Assembly: GCF_900167445.1 (NCBI RefSeq)
Contig: NZ_FUZT01000008.1
Coordinates: 216,729-280,728, forward strand
Length of the DNA: 64,000 nucleotides
Reading direction: 5' to 3'
DNA from: Maledivibacter halophilus
GTDB lineage: Bacteria > Bacillota > Clostridia > Peptostreptococcales > Caminicellaceae
The position numbers were made by a program, and so were the translations under genes. Shown in pieces: positions 35,487-44,348 of the stretch; position 1 is the stretch's first letter, and each line of letters starts with the position of its first letter. Under the pieces are notes generated by a model that was not told the DNA's origin, ran no database searches, and saw only the letters and a list, made by a program, of their open reading frames with translations.

Positions 35487-35911
35487 TACACGTTCACCAC
35501 CTCAACATTAACTCTATCTGCCACAGTGAGTGCTAACTCAATTTCTTTATCCAAAATCCTAAATTTTACACTTGTTGTAATTGCTTTTAAATCCCAATTA
35601 GAAATATTTACTTTTATAGAGTCAGGACTTATAAATTCATTCCTTGAAAGCTTAGTTTTTATTCTTTGGGTAAATTCCAGTCTATTTATTTCATTGTTTT
35701 GTTTTTGTATAAATTCTAAAAGCCCATAACCATATTCTTTGTCATAGAAAAGATCGCCAGGCTGTGTATTCATTTCATTTCTAATTTCCTGAATTAGGCA
35801 ATCATATTCAGTTACAATTTCAGCATCACCATCAGGAGCCCTAACAAAATTCCCTTGATCATCAATTAAGATGTCAGACCCAATTAATTCTTCAATTGTA
35901 CTCACAGTCAA
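35486..35911 (-). CDS. Mu gp46/GpW-gp25-like baseplate protein
   Basis: A 141-residue protein with the GPW/gp25 pattern: LIQEIRNEMNTQPGDLFYDKEYGYGLLEFI near the middle, and a beta-rich end. It belongs to the baseplate assembly set before the J protein. The TTG at 35911 or GTG at 35905 may be the start. Confidence 0.75.
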   Translation of the reverse strand: MTVSTIEELIGSDILIDDQGNFVRAPDGDAEIVTEYDCLIQEIRNEMNTQPGDLFYDKEYGYGLLEFIQKQNNEINRLEFTQRIKTKLSRNEFISPDSIKVNISNWDLKAITTSVKFRILDKEIELALTVADRVNVEVVNV

Positions 35912-36189
35912 TCAACCTTTCCATCTACATAAGGCATACCTAAATCATTGTAATAAAATCCGACTCTTACCACATCCCCAACCATGTAACTATTTCTCAC
36001 TTTTACTTTTGGTATTTCAGGGTACTCATCATTAGCCTTTCCATACTTATCAAGGAGCCTTATATCAACAAAAACTTCATAAGATTTTGTGACAACTGCT
36101 TTTACTGGATAATGGATAGAATAAAGGTCAGGATGTTTCTCCTTTAAAAACTTTCTAATTGTTCTAACGATTAAATTGTATAGATCCAT
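35908..36189 (-). CDS. Short baseplate/spike-associated protein (Mu gp45 position)
   Basis: A 93-residue protein with an N-terminal helix and an OB-like beta segment (KVRNSYMVGDVVRVGFY). It sits where Mu has gp45, the tail spike, but is much shorter, like DUF2577-type proteins of Firmicute myophages. Assignment by position. Confidence 0.5.
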   Translation of the reverse strand: MDLYNLIVRTIRKFLKEKHPDLYSIHYPVKAVVTKSYEVFVDIRLLDKYGKANDEYPEIPKVKVRNSYMVGDVVRVGFYYNDLGMPYVDGKVD

Positions 36190-36203
36190 TTTTCCTCCAT
36201 GCT

Positions 36204-36965
36204 CTATATGAAATAAATCTCAGTCCTTGGAAAGCCTTTTTCGTTAACAGAATAATGCACTCTATAGACTTCAAAAATCCCCGATATACTTGGGTGGGTT
36301 ACATTAATTTTGTGAGAATGCCTTACAAAAGGAGCTGATATCGTTTCAAAAACCCAAAATCCATTTTTGAAAGTCATATTAATAATGTTTTCGCCATATA
36401 TAAACTCGTAAATTTCATCTTGATCTGGAATTTCTCCCCAGTAAAATATTTTATCTAAAAAGAAGAATCTTTCATTTATTCCCCATATTCTATTTACTTC
36501 ACCCATCAGTTCAACAATATTTTTTCGTGCAACTACAAGCGTAGGCTTTTTTACAAAGGTTTGAGATTTTATTTTATAGTTTTTTATTCCAGCCTTATCT
36601 AGGCCATATTGTATTATTTCTTGAGGGGATACATTTAGAAAAGTTTCTGTAATTCGTGTCTCCTCAAGCTTTATCATTTCATCCTTTGCCACAATTTCGT
36701 TATCTAATGTCATCCCAGTATTTACAGTTCTTTTCACATAACCATCAAATATAGCTTCATTATTTCCGGAATATCCTAAATAAATTTTCACATCATCCAT
36801 TTTGTTAAAACTTACTTTATCAACAAATTCTTTCGTAAACCTTACCTTCGCCCAGTCAAAATGCTTCTCCTTTGATGAAAAGACATCAAAAGTTACACCA
36901 GTATCAAAAAAGTATGAACCTATCTTAACACTTACAGTGGGGTAAAAGAACTCTTCATTTAACAT
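36204..36965 (-). CDS. Late-control D/gpP-like tail hub protein
   Basis: A 253-residue protein with beta-rich structure and a GINERFFFLDKIFYWGEIP segment as in the gpD/gpP (VgrG-like hub) family. The ATG at 36965 has GGAGG upstream and overlaps the previous gene by 11 nt. Hub proteins carry the central spike of contractile tails. Confidence 0.6.
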   Translation of the reverse strand: MLNEEFFYPTVSVKIGSYFFDTGVTFDVFSSKEKHFDWAKVRFTKEFVDKVSFNKMDDVKIYLGYSGNNEAIFDGYVKRTVNTGMTLDNEIVAKDEMIKLEETRITETFLNVSPQEIIQYGLDKAGIKNYKIKSQTFVKKPTLVVARKNIVELMGEVNRIWGINERFFFLDKIFYWGEIPDQDEIYEFIYGENIINMTFKNGFWVFETISAPFVRHSHKINVTHPSISGIFEVYRVHYSVNEKGFPRTEIYFI

Positions 36966-37536
36966 AGTAAGGCCTCCAAACAATATCATCATCTATAGCT
37001 GCTGTTGCTTTGCTTTTATCTATTGGGCTGTTTCTTTCCTCTAAATAGGTTTCGTACTCATTAATAAGATTTAATTTAGGGCTAATACTAGACTCATTAT
37101 TATTTGATACTGAAGATGTTTTTGTTGATCTTATAGTAATAGGAATGTATTCCCAAAACTCGCATACAACCTTTATGATATTGCTATTATTATCTTCCCT
37201 TGAGGTAAGCTTTTTGAAGATAACCCTGGTAATGCCTCTAGTATTCAAATGCTTGTTGAATATTTCATAGACCTTCGGTTTTTCTTGTCCAGGTCTTTTA
37301 AAAATGTTTTGAATCCTTGAAAGCTGCTCAAACTCATCCTCCTGGTTATTAGGTCTAAGTCCTATGACAAGCTTTATTTTTGCATCCTCATAGCCCGTGG
37401 CCTGCTTTGGCTTGACTGACTTTCCCTTAACATCAACCTCATCAACCTTTACATCTGAATCTATTTCTAGCTTTTGAAAGATTCCAGGGAGGATTACACC
37501 TCCAACCTTAACAATATCAGTATCTACTATAATCAT
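36955..37536 (-). CDS. Tail/baseplate protein next to the tape measure
   Basis: A 193-residue protein with beta-rich N-terminal half (KVGGVILPGIFQKLEID) and a FEQLSRIQNIFKRPG helix. Its place between tape measure and hub is where Mu has gpN and Firmicute phages have LysM/DUF6046-type proteins. I cannot see a LysM domain. It starts at the tape-measure stop codon. Confidence 0.5.
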   Translation of the reverse strand: MIIVDTDIVKVGGVILPGIFQKLEIDSDVKVDEVDVKGKSVKPKQATGYEDAKIKLVIGLRPNNQEDEFEQLSRIQNIFKRPGQEKPKVYEIFNKHLNTRGITRVIFKKLTSREDNNSNIIKVVCEFWEYIPITIRSTKTSSVSNNNESSISPKLNLINEYETYLEERNSPIDKSKATAAIDDDIVWRPYYVK

Positions 37537-39938
37537 TAAATATCATCTCCATCATCATCTGTATCAGACTCAACTTGATCCTCAAGCTCCTTGATAATAT
37601 CCATCAACTGGGCGATATCCTTGATATTTTCCACCTTCAGTTCAAGCTTTTCTATAATTATTTTCTTATCATCTTCCTTGTAATAAATTTTTTCTCTGCT
37701 TTGGCTATCCTTTTCCTTGATAATTTCCTTTAAATCAATCTTCTCAATCCTTCGATCCCTTCCAAAAGAAGCCTTTTCAAATTGGGGCATTGCTGGATTT
37801 ATCATTCCTGCAAAGGCAAGCTCTGTTGTTCTTTTTAATATAGGAGCTTCAATTTCCATTCCCGCTGATAAAGTCTGAAATATTTTTCTACCACTAAGAG
37901 TAAGCTGAGACAAGGGGCCCTCCTTTGCATCGGAAAAGGGGAGAAGATTTCTTATTTTTGCAAGCCCCTTCTTAACAGCGTTTATAGGAGCCATAACTCC
38001 ATCGGTAATCCCTTTTCCTAAAGTCTCCATTATCTTTTTTCCTGACTCCTTAAAGATGTTAAGCTTCTGAAGAACAGCTTCTTTAATTTTTATTGGAAGC
38101 CCCCTAAACAAGCTTGTAAGGTTGCTAAAAAGGTTGTTAAAGAAGGAAATTATCTTATCCCAATTCCTGATTATAAGAGCCGGAATACCTATAACTGGAA
38201 ATATAGCTGAAAGTAGTAAAACAAACCCTTGAGGAAGACTGTCCACCTTTTCTTTAACCCAGCCAAAGGCATTTCCTATTAAATTTAAAGCTCCGTTAAA
38301 TACTCCTGAAACAAAGCTTGATACCTTATCAAAATGTTTCCAAAGTAGATATAAAGCAGCAATAAGGGCGATAACCCCAATCACAATCCATGTAATAGGG
38401 TTTGCTAATAGGGCTGTTGTAAAAGACCACACGCTTCCTATCAAACCCGGAAGAGCCTTAGCTCCTGCTATTACAGCCTGCTTAGTCATGTTGAAGATGC
38501 CTAGAGCAAAGTTTTTAATCCCTACACCAGCAGTCTTAACCATTTCCAGTCCCATTTTAGCAACCCTCAGGGTGAGGCTGCCTACTCCTTTGGCGGCTTT
38601 TAACGTATTAGAGCCTAATTTACCAATAACGCCTTTAAATATTACCATGTTTTTAATCGCAGTAGTAACTACCATTCCTCCTATGCCGAAAACTGCAAGC
38701 ATTCCTCCGAATATGGTAATCAATATACCTACAGCTAAAACTACCTTCATAATAATAGAGGTAAGTTCCTTGTTTTTATTTACCCACTTGGTTATATTTT
38801 CTATGTGCTGACTTCCAGTTTTTATAAGGCTTAGGACAGTTGGTATAAGGGACTTGCCCATCTCTTCTTTAAGATTGTGGGCCTGCTGCTTCAAAAGCTC
38901 ATATTGGCTTCCAGGGTCTTTGTTCATAACTCCCGCCATTTCCTCGGCTATTTCAGTTCCCTTACCCATTGATTTATGCATATCTACAATATTTCTTTGA
39001 AGATCCCCAGTTTTGTTGTAAAGGAGATCAACAAGGGCCACAGCTTCTTGTCTTCCAAAGGCCTTTTGAAGCTCCAACTTTTCAGCAGCATCCATGGTTT
39101 CTCCAAACTTGCCCTTTAAGGTTTCTAATATTTCAGGAAGGGATAAAAGCTCATTATTTGTATCCACAAAGGTAAGGCCTAATTCCTTGCCGGCCTTTGC
39201 AGCATTTTTTATAAAGGAATTGTACTTTGTGCCAGCTTCACTGCCCGACATTGTAGCTTGGAGCATCCCCATAATTGCAAGCTGCTCCTCTAGGGGTACC
39301 TTGGCAGTGGTCGCCGATGCCCCCAGGGTTTCTATTGCCTGGGCCATTTGTGATCCAGTTGTCTTAAACTGCTTTACTGATCTTGATATGCCCGCTGAAA
39401 ACATTTCTCCAAATTCTATATCGCTCATATTTGAATAAAAGTCCTTATACACACCGTATCCAGTGGCAAATAAGGAGGTCATTTCATCAACCGATGACTT
39501 TGTAGCCTTTGCTGTAAGGCCTGAGAGCTTTGTGTACTGAGCAACTCCTTCATCTGCAAGGGAGGAAATTCCTGATTTGATATCATAGGCGGAGCTAATG
39601 AATTCAGCCTTTGTGGTTCCAGACCAGGTGTTGGAAAATTCTACAGCAGCCTTTTCAAGGGCTTCCATGTTTTCAATTCCTACAGATGAAAGCTCCCCAA
39701 GGGCTTTTTGTGTTTCAAAGGTGGCTTCAACGGGGGATAAGACCCCCTTTGTTATCCCGACTCCGGCAGCACTGACTATAGCTCCGGTCTGGGCTGTCTC
39801 AGCATAGCTTCGTCTTAAATTGTCAAGTCGTTTTGTTGTTGAATCTACCGCTGAGTTAATTTGCCTTGATGGCCCGGTAAGGTTATCTATCATATTTACA
39901 AAGACTGAAAGCTTAAAAATAGTATCTAGGCCACCCAT
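37536..39938 (-). CDS. Tail tape measure protein
   Basis: An 800-residue protein with an N-terminal TP901-type tape-measure region (TQKALGELSSVGIENMEALEKAA), a hydrophobic multi-helix middle (about 395-580) and an acidic C-terminus ending in a run of aspartates. It fixes tail length. The gene follows the frameshifted chaperone, but an opposite-strand gene with its own promoter and terminator lies between them. Confidence 0.9.
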   Translation of the reverse strand: MGGLDTIFKLSVFVNMIDNLTGPSRQINSAVDSTTKRLDNLRRSYAETAQTGAIVSAAGVGITKGVLSPVEATFETQKALGELSSVGIENMEALEKAAVEFSNTWSGTTKAEFISSAYDIKSGISSLADEGVAQYTKLSGLTAKATKSSVDEMTSLFATGYGVYKDFYSNMSDIEFGEMFSAGISRSVKQFKTTGSQMAQAIETLGASATTAKVPLEEQLAIMGMLQATMSGSEAGTKYNSFIKNAAKAGKELGLTFVDTNNELLSLPEILETLKGKFGETMDAAEKLELQKAFGRQEAVALVDLLYNKTGDLQRNIVDMHKSMGKGTEIAEEMAGVMNKDPGSQYELLKQQAHNLKEEMGKSLIPTVLSLIKTGSQHIENITKWVNKNKELTSIIMKVVLAVGILITIFGGMLAVFGIGGMVVTTAIKNMVIFKGVIGKLGSNTLKAAKGVGSLTLRVAKMGLEMVKTAGVGIKNFALGIFNMTKQAVIAGAKALPGLIGSVWSFTTALLANPITWIVIGVIALIAALYLLWKHFDKVSSFVSGVFNGALNLIGNAFGWVKEKVDSLPQGFVLLLSAIFPVIGIPALIIRNWDKIISFFNNLFSNLTSLFRGLPIKIKEAVLQKLNIFKESGKKIMETLGKGITDGVMAPINAVKKGLAKIRNLLPFSDAKEGPLSQLTLSGRKIFQTLSAGMEIEAPILKRTTELAFAGMINPAMPQFEKASFGRDRRIEKIDLKEIIKEKDSQSREKIYYKEDDKKIIIEKLELKVENIKDIAQLMDIIKELEDQVESDTDDDGDDI

Positions 39939-39953
39939 TTTCCCACCACCTTA

Positions 39954-39982
39954 TTGTTAAATTTTGCTAAATAGGGTATACT
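39954..39982 (+). promoter_or_regulatory. Promoter of the 80-aa membrane gene
   Basis: TTGTTA (39954-39959), 17-nt spacer and TATACT (39977-39982), close to the sigma-70/A consensus. It lies about 35 nt upstream of the start codon at 40018, on the strand opposite to the late operon. Confidence 0.7.
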
Positions 39983-40017
39983 AAAAATATAATAAGTTTT
40001 TATAGGAGGTTAAAGAT

Positions 40018-40260
40018 ATGCTTACCTTTACTCTATATCTGCTTTTAGGAATATTATGTATTTGCGTCGGGGTTATAGTTCCTTTTTTTATCTTGATGGC
40101 AATTTTTTGTACTCCATATTGGTTTTATCTTGGCATGTATAAAGAACAACATAATCTATCAAAGGATTTCAGAAAAACTAATTCTGTCTTCAAAGAAATA
40201 AAATATGCTGCTATATTCTATGGACAGATAATTCGATTCAAGAAACCGACATTTGATTAA
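40018..40260 (+). CDS. Small membrane protein moron inside the tail operon
   Basis: An 80-residue protein with one long or two short transmembrane helices (about 4-37) and a basic cytoplasmic tail. AGGAGG precedes the ATG. It lies on the opposite strand between tail chaperone and tape measure, with its own consensus-like promoter and terminator, the classic layout of a moron. Short membrane proteins of this kind in phages often block superinfection, but that role is only inferred. Confidence 0.7.
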   Translation: MLTFTLYLLLGILCICVGVIVPFFILMAIFCTPYWFYLGMYKEQHNLSKDFRKTNSVFKEIKYAAIFYGQIIRFKKPTFD

Positions 40261-40273
40261 TAGTCGGTTTCTT
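40240..40273 (+). terminator. Terminator of the membrane moron
   Basis: An 11-bp stem AAGAAACCGAC / GTCGGTTTCTT (40240-40250 with 40263-40273) is followed by a T-rich tract on the plus strand. The minus-strand tract after the stem is poor in T, so tail transcripts could pass. Confidence 0.85.
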
Positions 40274-40803
40274 TTATTCTTCTTCACCGAATACATCTGA
40301 TATAGCGTTTGCTATTATATTTTCTTCTATTTCCTGAAGACATTTAGCCTTGGCAACCCCTTTTAAAAACTCATCTATATCCATATCTTTTATTTCTCTT
40401 ACGCCTAGGAATCTATAGAGCAGAAGACCCCCATAGGAAATAAAGTTTTCCTTTATTTCACATATCTTCTGATCTATAATATCTTCAAATTTGTGATATC
40501 ACTTAGTCCCATCAGTCTAAGATATTCCTTGGCAATAGATGAAGCTGCTGCTGGAAATTCCTCTAGGATTTTTTCTAACCTTTCTCTATCTTCATCAATT
40601 ATTCCTGATATTACTAGATTCTTAAATGCTTGAGCAGGCTTTTTAGAAGCATCCTTGATAAACCTGTTGTAGGTTAGAACACTTGGCTTTTTGAATATGA
40701 ATTCAACTTCTTTATCTTCACCATCTTCATCAACTACAGTAGTGGTTATAAGGTATATCTTTCCGTGCTTAGCCTTTAATTCATCAATTCTATTTTTATC
40801 CAT
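40274..40803 (-). CDS. Tail assembly chaperone, -1 frameshift fusion product
   Basis: An open frame of 70 codons in the -1 frame follows the shorter chaperone gene and has no start of its own. Joining the two at the slippery heptamer A AAT TTG (40492-40486) gives a protein of about 176 residues. This matches the gpG/gpGT layout that precedes tape measure genes in many tailed phages. The long form should bind tape measure and tube protein. Frameshifting is inferred from layout and slippery sequence. Confidence 0.7.
40474..40803 (-). CDS. Tail assembly chaperone, short form
   Basis: A 109-residue product. ATG at 40803 has AAAAGGAGG upstream; earlier starts overlap the tube gene. The sequence (IFKKPSVLTYNRFIKDASKK, LRLMGLSDI) resembles DUF6848-type tail chaperones between tube and tape measure genes. 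It ends at a TAG twelve nt after the slippery site. Confidence 0.7.
   Translation of the reverse strand: MDKNRIDELKAKHGKIYLITTTVVDEDGEDKEVEFIFKKPSVLTYNRFIKDASKKPAQAFKNLVISGIIDEDRERLEKILEEFPAAASSIAKEYLRLMGLSDITNLKIL
40486..40492 (-). promoter_or_regulatory. Slippery heptamer for -1 frameshifting
   Basis: A AAT TTG in the zero frame fits X XXY YYZ. It lies 3 codons before the TAG stop and at the start of the overlapping open -1 frame. Confidence 0.65.
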
Positions 40804-40806
40804 TTT

Positions 40807-40847
40807 AATTTCCTCCTTTTGCAATTTTATTTGCGAATTTTTATATA
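40807..40847 (-). repeat. Leader repeat copy 2 (before the tail chaperone)
   Basis: A 41-nt element spanning the tube stop codon to the ribosome site, matching 36 of 41 positions with 57403-57443. It contains TTCGCAA and TTGCAAA arms that could form a hairpin. Confidence 0.7.
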
Positions 40848-41272
40848 GCCTTAACGCCATTTCTTACTATTACACCGGATACAAGTAAATCCAAATCAAC
40901 CTTTAGACTTTTATCTCCCTGGGCTGCTTTATTGGATGTTTTTGTTATTGATACCTGGGGCAGTACATCGGTTTGAGTAGGGTAGTTATCGTTAGCATAG
41001 GATACTACTATTTTAGGTATTTCAAGCATATATAAAGAAATCTTCTTTTTGTTGCAGTATGCTAAAAGAATGTTAAATTCTTCTCTGGATAAGGATATTT
41101 TGGCAGTGGGCTTATAGTTTCCAGTTCCATAGCCCTTAGGCTTAGATCCTTTTCCATATTGCAGCTCCTTTTCAAGTTCATCATCATAGCTTATTTCCAA
41201 AAGCTCTATGTTTAAGCCTGTCAGATGTATATCTACATCTGACCAATCGTATCTTTTTCCATTTACCTTCAT
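40841..41272 (-). CDS. Tail tube protein
   Basis: A 143-residue protein with beta-rich composition, an N-terminus KVNGKRYDWSDVDIHL and a C-terminal KVDLDLLVSGVIV, as in tail tube proteins of Mu-like phages (gpM position). It follows the sheath gene by 15 nt. It forms the inner tube of a contractile tail. Confidence 0.7.
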   Translation of the reverse strand: MKVNGKRYDWSDVDIHLTGLNIELLEISYDDELEKELQYGKGSKPKGYGTGNYKPTAKISLSREEFNILLAYCNKKKISLYMLEIPKIVVSYANDNYPTQTDVLPQVSITKTSNKAAQGDKSLKVDLDLLVSGVIVRNGVKAI

Positions 41273-41287
41273 GTTTCCACCTCATTC

Positions 41288-42697
41288 CTATTTAAATGGG
41301 TTTTCCATTCCAAACTCAATTTCAATTTCCCTCATTATAGCCATGGGAACTGCCTTTACCTTCACCTTGAGTTTTGATGTACCTAGTACGTTTTGCCCCT
41401 TTGGAATAATGACTTCCCCAGATGCAATTTCTTTATCATCTGTCATGTTTTCAAGGGGAATTTGAAGAAATTCCTTAAGTAGATTGATGCTTCCTTCTAT
41501 ATTTATAGGATCAAGCTGCATTTGGATGTTAAAAAGGGCTTGTTTTCTTATTTCCCTTACAGCTTTATTTATAGTTCTGACAGTTTCTGCATATTGATAA
41601 TCAGAGCCATCGGGAGCAAACATTCTTCCGTTAGTTACGTAAAAGCCCTCAAGACCTATATATCTTCTAAAGGTTACGAATTTTGCTTGATCAAGAATAG
41701 ATATATAAGGCTCTATTCCTTCTGGTAAAAGCTTTATAACATTATTTAAGGGAAACTCTGAAACCTCTCCAATGGATTGAGAGACATTGGATTTTGAGTA
41801 TAATCCAGCAACATCCCCAGCCCCATTGCTGTTTCGTATTTTCCCATCCAGTGAAACTATTTCAGCCCTTGCAGCAACTACTTGAAGTCTATAGTTATTT
41901 ACGCTATTCCTTGCAGTAATAAGGCTTTCCACGTATTCGCTTATAGATTCTTCCTTTTTTTTATTTCTTGCCTCACATATTATGAATACTGGCTTAAAGT
42001 AAGTGCTAAATAAAATATCAGCTTGAGTTGCCACAGCCGCCCACATAGGGGCATCTGATTCCCCAACTATATGGATGTATTCAAATTCAAAAACTGCATC
42101 CTCAGTAGTAGATATAGCATCTAAAACTTCTTGATTTGACATTTTGGGAGCAGTTGTTTTGAAGCTGTATACATCTCCTATCTTAAAGGAGTTTTCTGGA
42201 TCAGCAGCTTCAGTAAAGGTTATTTTGATTCCAGTGTTTTCTATAGTTACTTCTCCATCTGTAGGGATAGTTTTTTCGCCAGTGAAGCTGTTTCCACCAT
42301 CAATTGAATATCTATAGGTGGCTCCGTTTAAACCTCCATCTTTTAAGACTTCAATAATTATTTCATAGCTGTTTTTCGGTGTGCCAGATACAGTATAGGT
42401 CGCCTCACCTGTACCACTATGTATTACATCGCCAATGCTTCCTGCCTCAGTTCCTTGTGTAGGAATACAATAAATGGTAGATGCTCCAGTCCCTATACTA
42501 TCCATTACAGCGTCTGCTAGGGGGCTGTGGCCAAGTACATCCTTTATTTCATTAACCTTCATTGAACTATTTATTACTATAAGCTTGTTTTTTTCGGCCT
42601 TTGATACACCGATTTTGACATGTATGCCATCACCGCCAGCAGATGATATTCCAAGGCCACCATCGGCAATTTTAATCTTCACATCATTCAATGACAT
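41288..42697 (-). CDS. Tail sheath protein (Mu gpL-like)
   Basis: The 469-residue protein begins with an IADGGLGISSAGGDGIHVKIGVS segment and contains AAVATQADILFSTYFKP, as in DUF2586/gpL-like sheaths of Mu-type phages. The C-terminal half should hold the conserved sheath domain. A sheath shows that the phage has a contractile (myovirus) tail. Confidence 0.8.
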   Translation of the reverse strand: MSLNDVKIKIADGGLGISSAGGDGIHVKIGVSKAEKNKLIVINSSMKVNEIKDVLGHSPLADAVMDSIGTGASTIYCIPTQGTEAGSIGDVIHSGTGEATYTVSGTPKNSYEIIIEVLKDGGLNGATYRYSIDGGNSFTGEKTIPTDGEVTIENTGIKITFTEAADPENSFKIGDVYSFKTTAPKMSNQEVLDAISTTEDAVFEFEYIHIVGESDAPMWAAVATQADILFSTYFKPVFIICEARNKKKEESISEYVESLITARNSVNNYRLQVVAARAEIVSLDGKIRNSNGAGDVAGLYSKSNVSQSIGEVSEFPLNNVIKLLPEGIEPYISILDQAKFVTFRRYIGLEGFYVTNGRMFAPDGSDYQYAETVRTINKAVREIRKQALFNIQMQLDPINIEGSINLLKEFLQIPLENMTDDKEIASGEVIIPKGQNVLGTSKLKVKVKAVPMAIMREIEIEFGMENPFK

Positions 42698-42699
42698 CT

Positions 42700-42885
42700 T
42701 TATTCACCGCCTTTATCAATAGAAGATTCTAGAAATTTCTTAGCTGCATCAAGAAACTCTTTTTCACTTACTTTTTTCCCATCGGCCCATTTTTTATAGA
42801 TTTTAAGACCTATATAAACTGGCTGGGATATTTTATGCTTTTTCTTTAATTCTTCAATTGAAGTCAAATTAGTTTTAGCTTTCAC
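42700..42885 (-). CDS. Mu gp38-like small protein (DUF2635-like)
   Basis: A 61-residue protein before the sheath, with ISQPVYIGLKIYKKWADGKKVSEKEF. The GTG at 42885 has AAGGAAGTG at good distance. Position fits the small protein before gpL in Mu-like phages; family resemblance is modest. Confidence 0.5.
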   Translation of the reverse strand: MKAKTNLTSIEELKKKHKISQPVYIGLKIYKKWADGKKVSEKEFLDAAKKFLESSIDKGGE

Positions 42886-42898
42886 AGAATCACTTCCT

Positions 42899-43396
42899 TT
42901 ATGTTCCAATTTCAGTACCGGTTATTTCTATTTCATTAATCTTTACAAATGGTACATCTACATAAACGCCACCTATAAATTCGATGAGAATTTGTACAGC
43001 TATTTTGCTTTTTAGTATGCTGTCCTTTTCATCTACCCAATAGCTTTTTAAAATATTTATTTCCACATAGTTTCCATTCCCATCATCAATTCCAGCACCT
43101 ATACCCTTTAAAAATTCACTAAATATTGCTTCGCATTTTTCTTCGCTGTAGTCTCCTATTATTACTGTCATTTGTGTTTTTCTGGTAAGTTTTTTGATTC
43201 TTTTAACCTTAGTTCCATTTTCTAAGGTATACATTTTTTTTGACCCGTCCTTTTGAAATTTCTCATCTTCAAACAAAACAGCTCCAATATGAACAGCTCC
43301 TGAAGCTTTAAGCTCCTTCATACTTCTATAGACTTTTCTTTTAATGCCAGCACTTACAAGTTTCTTTTCAAGGTAATCCTTGTATTTGCTAATCAT
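42899..43396 (-). CDS. Mu gp37-like tail terminator/neck protein (DUF1834-like)
   Basis: A 165-residue protein with helical N-terminus and mixed alpha/beta core, placed between gpG and gp38-like genes. Its size and position fit DUF1834/gp37. It overlaps the gpG-like gene by 8 nt. Confidence 0.55.
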   Translation of the reverse strand: MISKYKDYLEKKLVSAGIKRKVYRSMKELKASGAVHIGAVLFEDEKFQKDGSKKMYTLENGTKVKRIKKLTRKTQMTVIIGDYSEEKCEAIFSEFLKGIGAGIDDGNGNYVEINILKSYWVDEKDSILKSKIAVQILIEFIGGVYVDVPFVKINEIEITGTEIGT

Positions 43397-43883
43397 CTAT
43401 ATGATCCCTTACTTTCTCTTCTAAAGTTGCCTTTATTTCTGCCATATCTTCTTTAGATATGCCAAGGAATTCTCTTTTAGGCATATTGACATTGACTTCC
43501 TTTTTAGTTATCCATTTACCATTTATTTTGAATCTAAGACCTTTTTTGTTTTTAGCCCTTATGGTGAATTTGCCTCCTAATTGATGGGTTCCAGCATAAA
43601 TCTTGTTTGTACCTACAGCAAAACCTTCAGGAGTTGCTTTACTTTTAATTGAATTTTTAAGCTCAGATTCATCTGTAAGAGTTTGGCCTCCTTCTTCCTT
43701 TGCCCTTATAGAGGGCTGCCATCTCTTTCCCTTTGGATCCTTTTCATCTTTAAATCTTTGCTTTGTACTAGACAGTAGGGCTTCTCCTAAAATAGTATTT
43801 AGTCCTTGGTAATCAAAATCTTCTAAGTTTTTAATCGTATTTATAAGCCCATCAATATTTCCTTCAAGTTTTATTCCTGGCAT
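43389..43883 (-). CDS. Phage virion morphogenesis protein (Mu gpG-like)
   Basis: A 164-residue protein with FKDEKDPKGKRWQPS and KNSIKSKATPEGFAVGTNKIYAGTHQLGG, the signature of the virion morphogenesis/tail completion family. It starts one base after the gp36-like gene. Likely a head-tail connector or tail completion factor. Confidence 0.85.
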   Translation of the reverse strand: MPGIKLEGNIDGLINTIKNLEDFDYQGLNTILGEALLSSTKQRFKDEKDPKGKRWQPSIRAKEEGGQTLTDESELKNSIKSKATPEGFAVGTNKIYAGTHQLGGKFTIRAKNKKGLRFKINGKWITKKEVNVNMPKREFLGISKEDMAEIKATLEEKVRDHIDD

Positions 43884-43884
43884 T

Positions 43885-44337
43885 TTACATTCCTTTCATA
43901 CTACTTCTTGAAAAGAGCCTTTTATTTGAATTAATTTTAAAGCCACTTGCAGCTCTTTTTTCTGGTCTTTGGATACCAATGTCAATTAATCCTTTGGCAA
44001 CATTTTCAAGGAATTTTACAGCACTTTTATATCTAATAAGCAGTATGTTTTCTCTTTCATCTTCATCAATTCCAATCCTTGAATAAACATTGTAAACAGC
44101 TATATCCTTTGAAAACTTGTTTATTATTTTGGGAGTAGGGGAGGGAAGGGGAGTGGAGTACCTTTTATTAAGGTATCCATCAATTTCCCCATCAGCATCC
44201 TTTATTGCTTCATTAATTATTTCACTTATCTTTATTTCACGCTGAGCTTCATCCTCAATATATTCATCTCCAATGATGGAATTAACAGCATCATCCTTAA
44301 TCATTTCTCGTACTTCACCCATGCTAGAATAGCCCAT
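43885..44337 (-). CDS. Mu gp36-like protein (DUF1320)
   Basis: A 150-residue protein with ADGEIDGYLNKRYSTPLP and FSKDIAVYNVYSRIG, characteristic of the DUF1320/gp36 head-tail connector family. It follows the major head gene by 11 nt. Confidence 0.8.
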   Translation of the reverse strand: MGYSSMGEVREMIKDDAVNSIIGDEYIEDEAQREIKISEIINEAIKDADGEIDGYLNKRYSTPLPSPTPKIINKFSKDIAVYNVYSRIGIDEDERENILLIRYKSAVKFLENVAKGLIDIGIQRPEKRAASGFKINSNKRLFSRSSMKGM

Positions 44338-44348
44338 TTAATCACATC

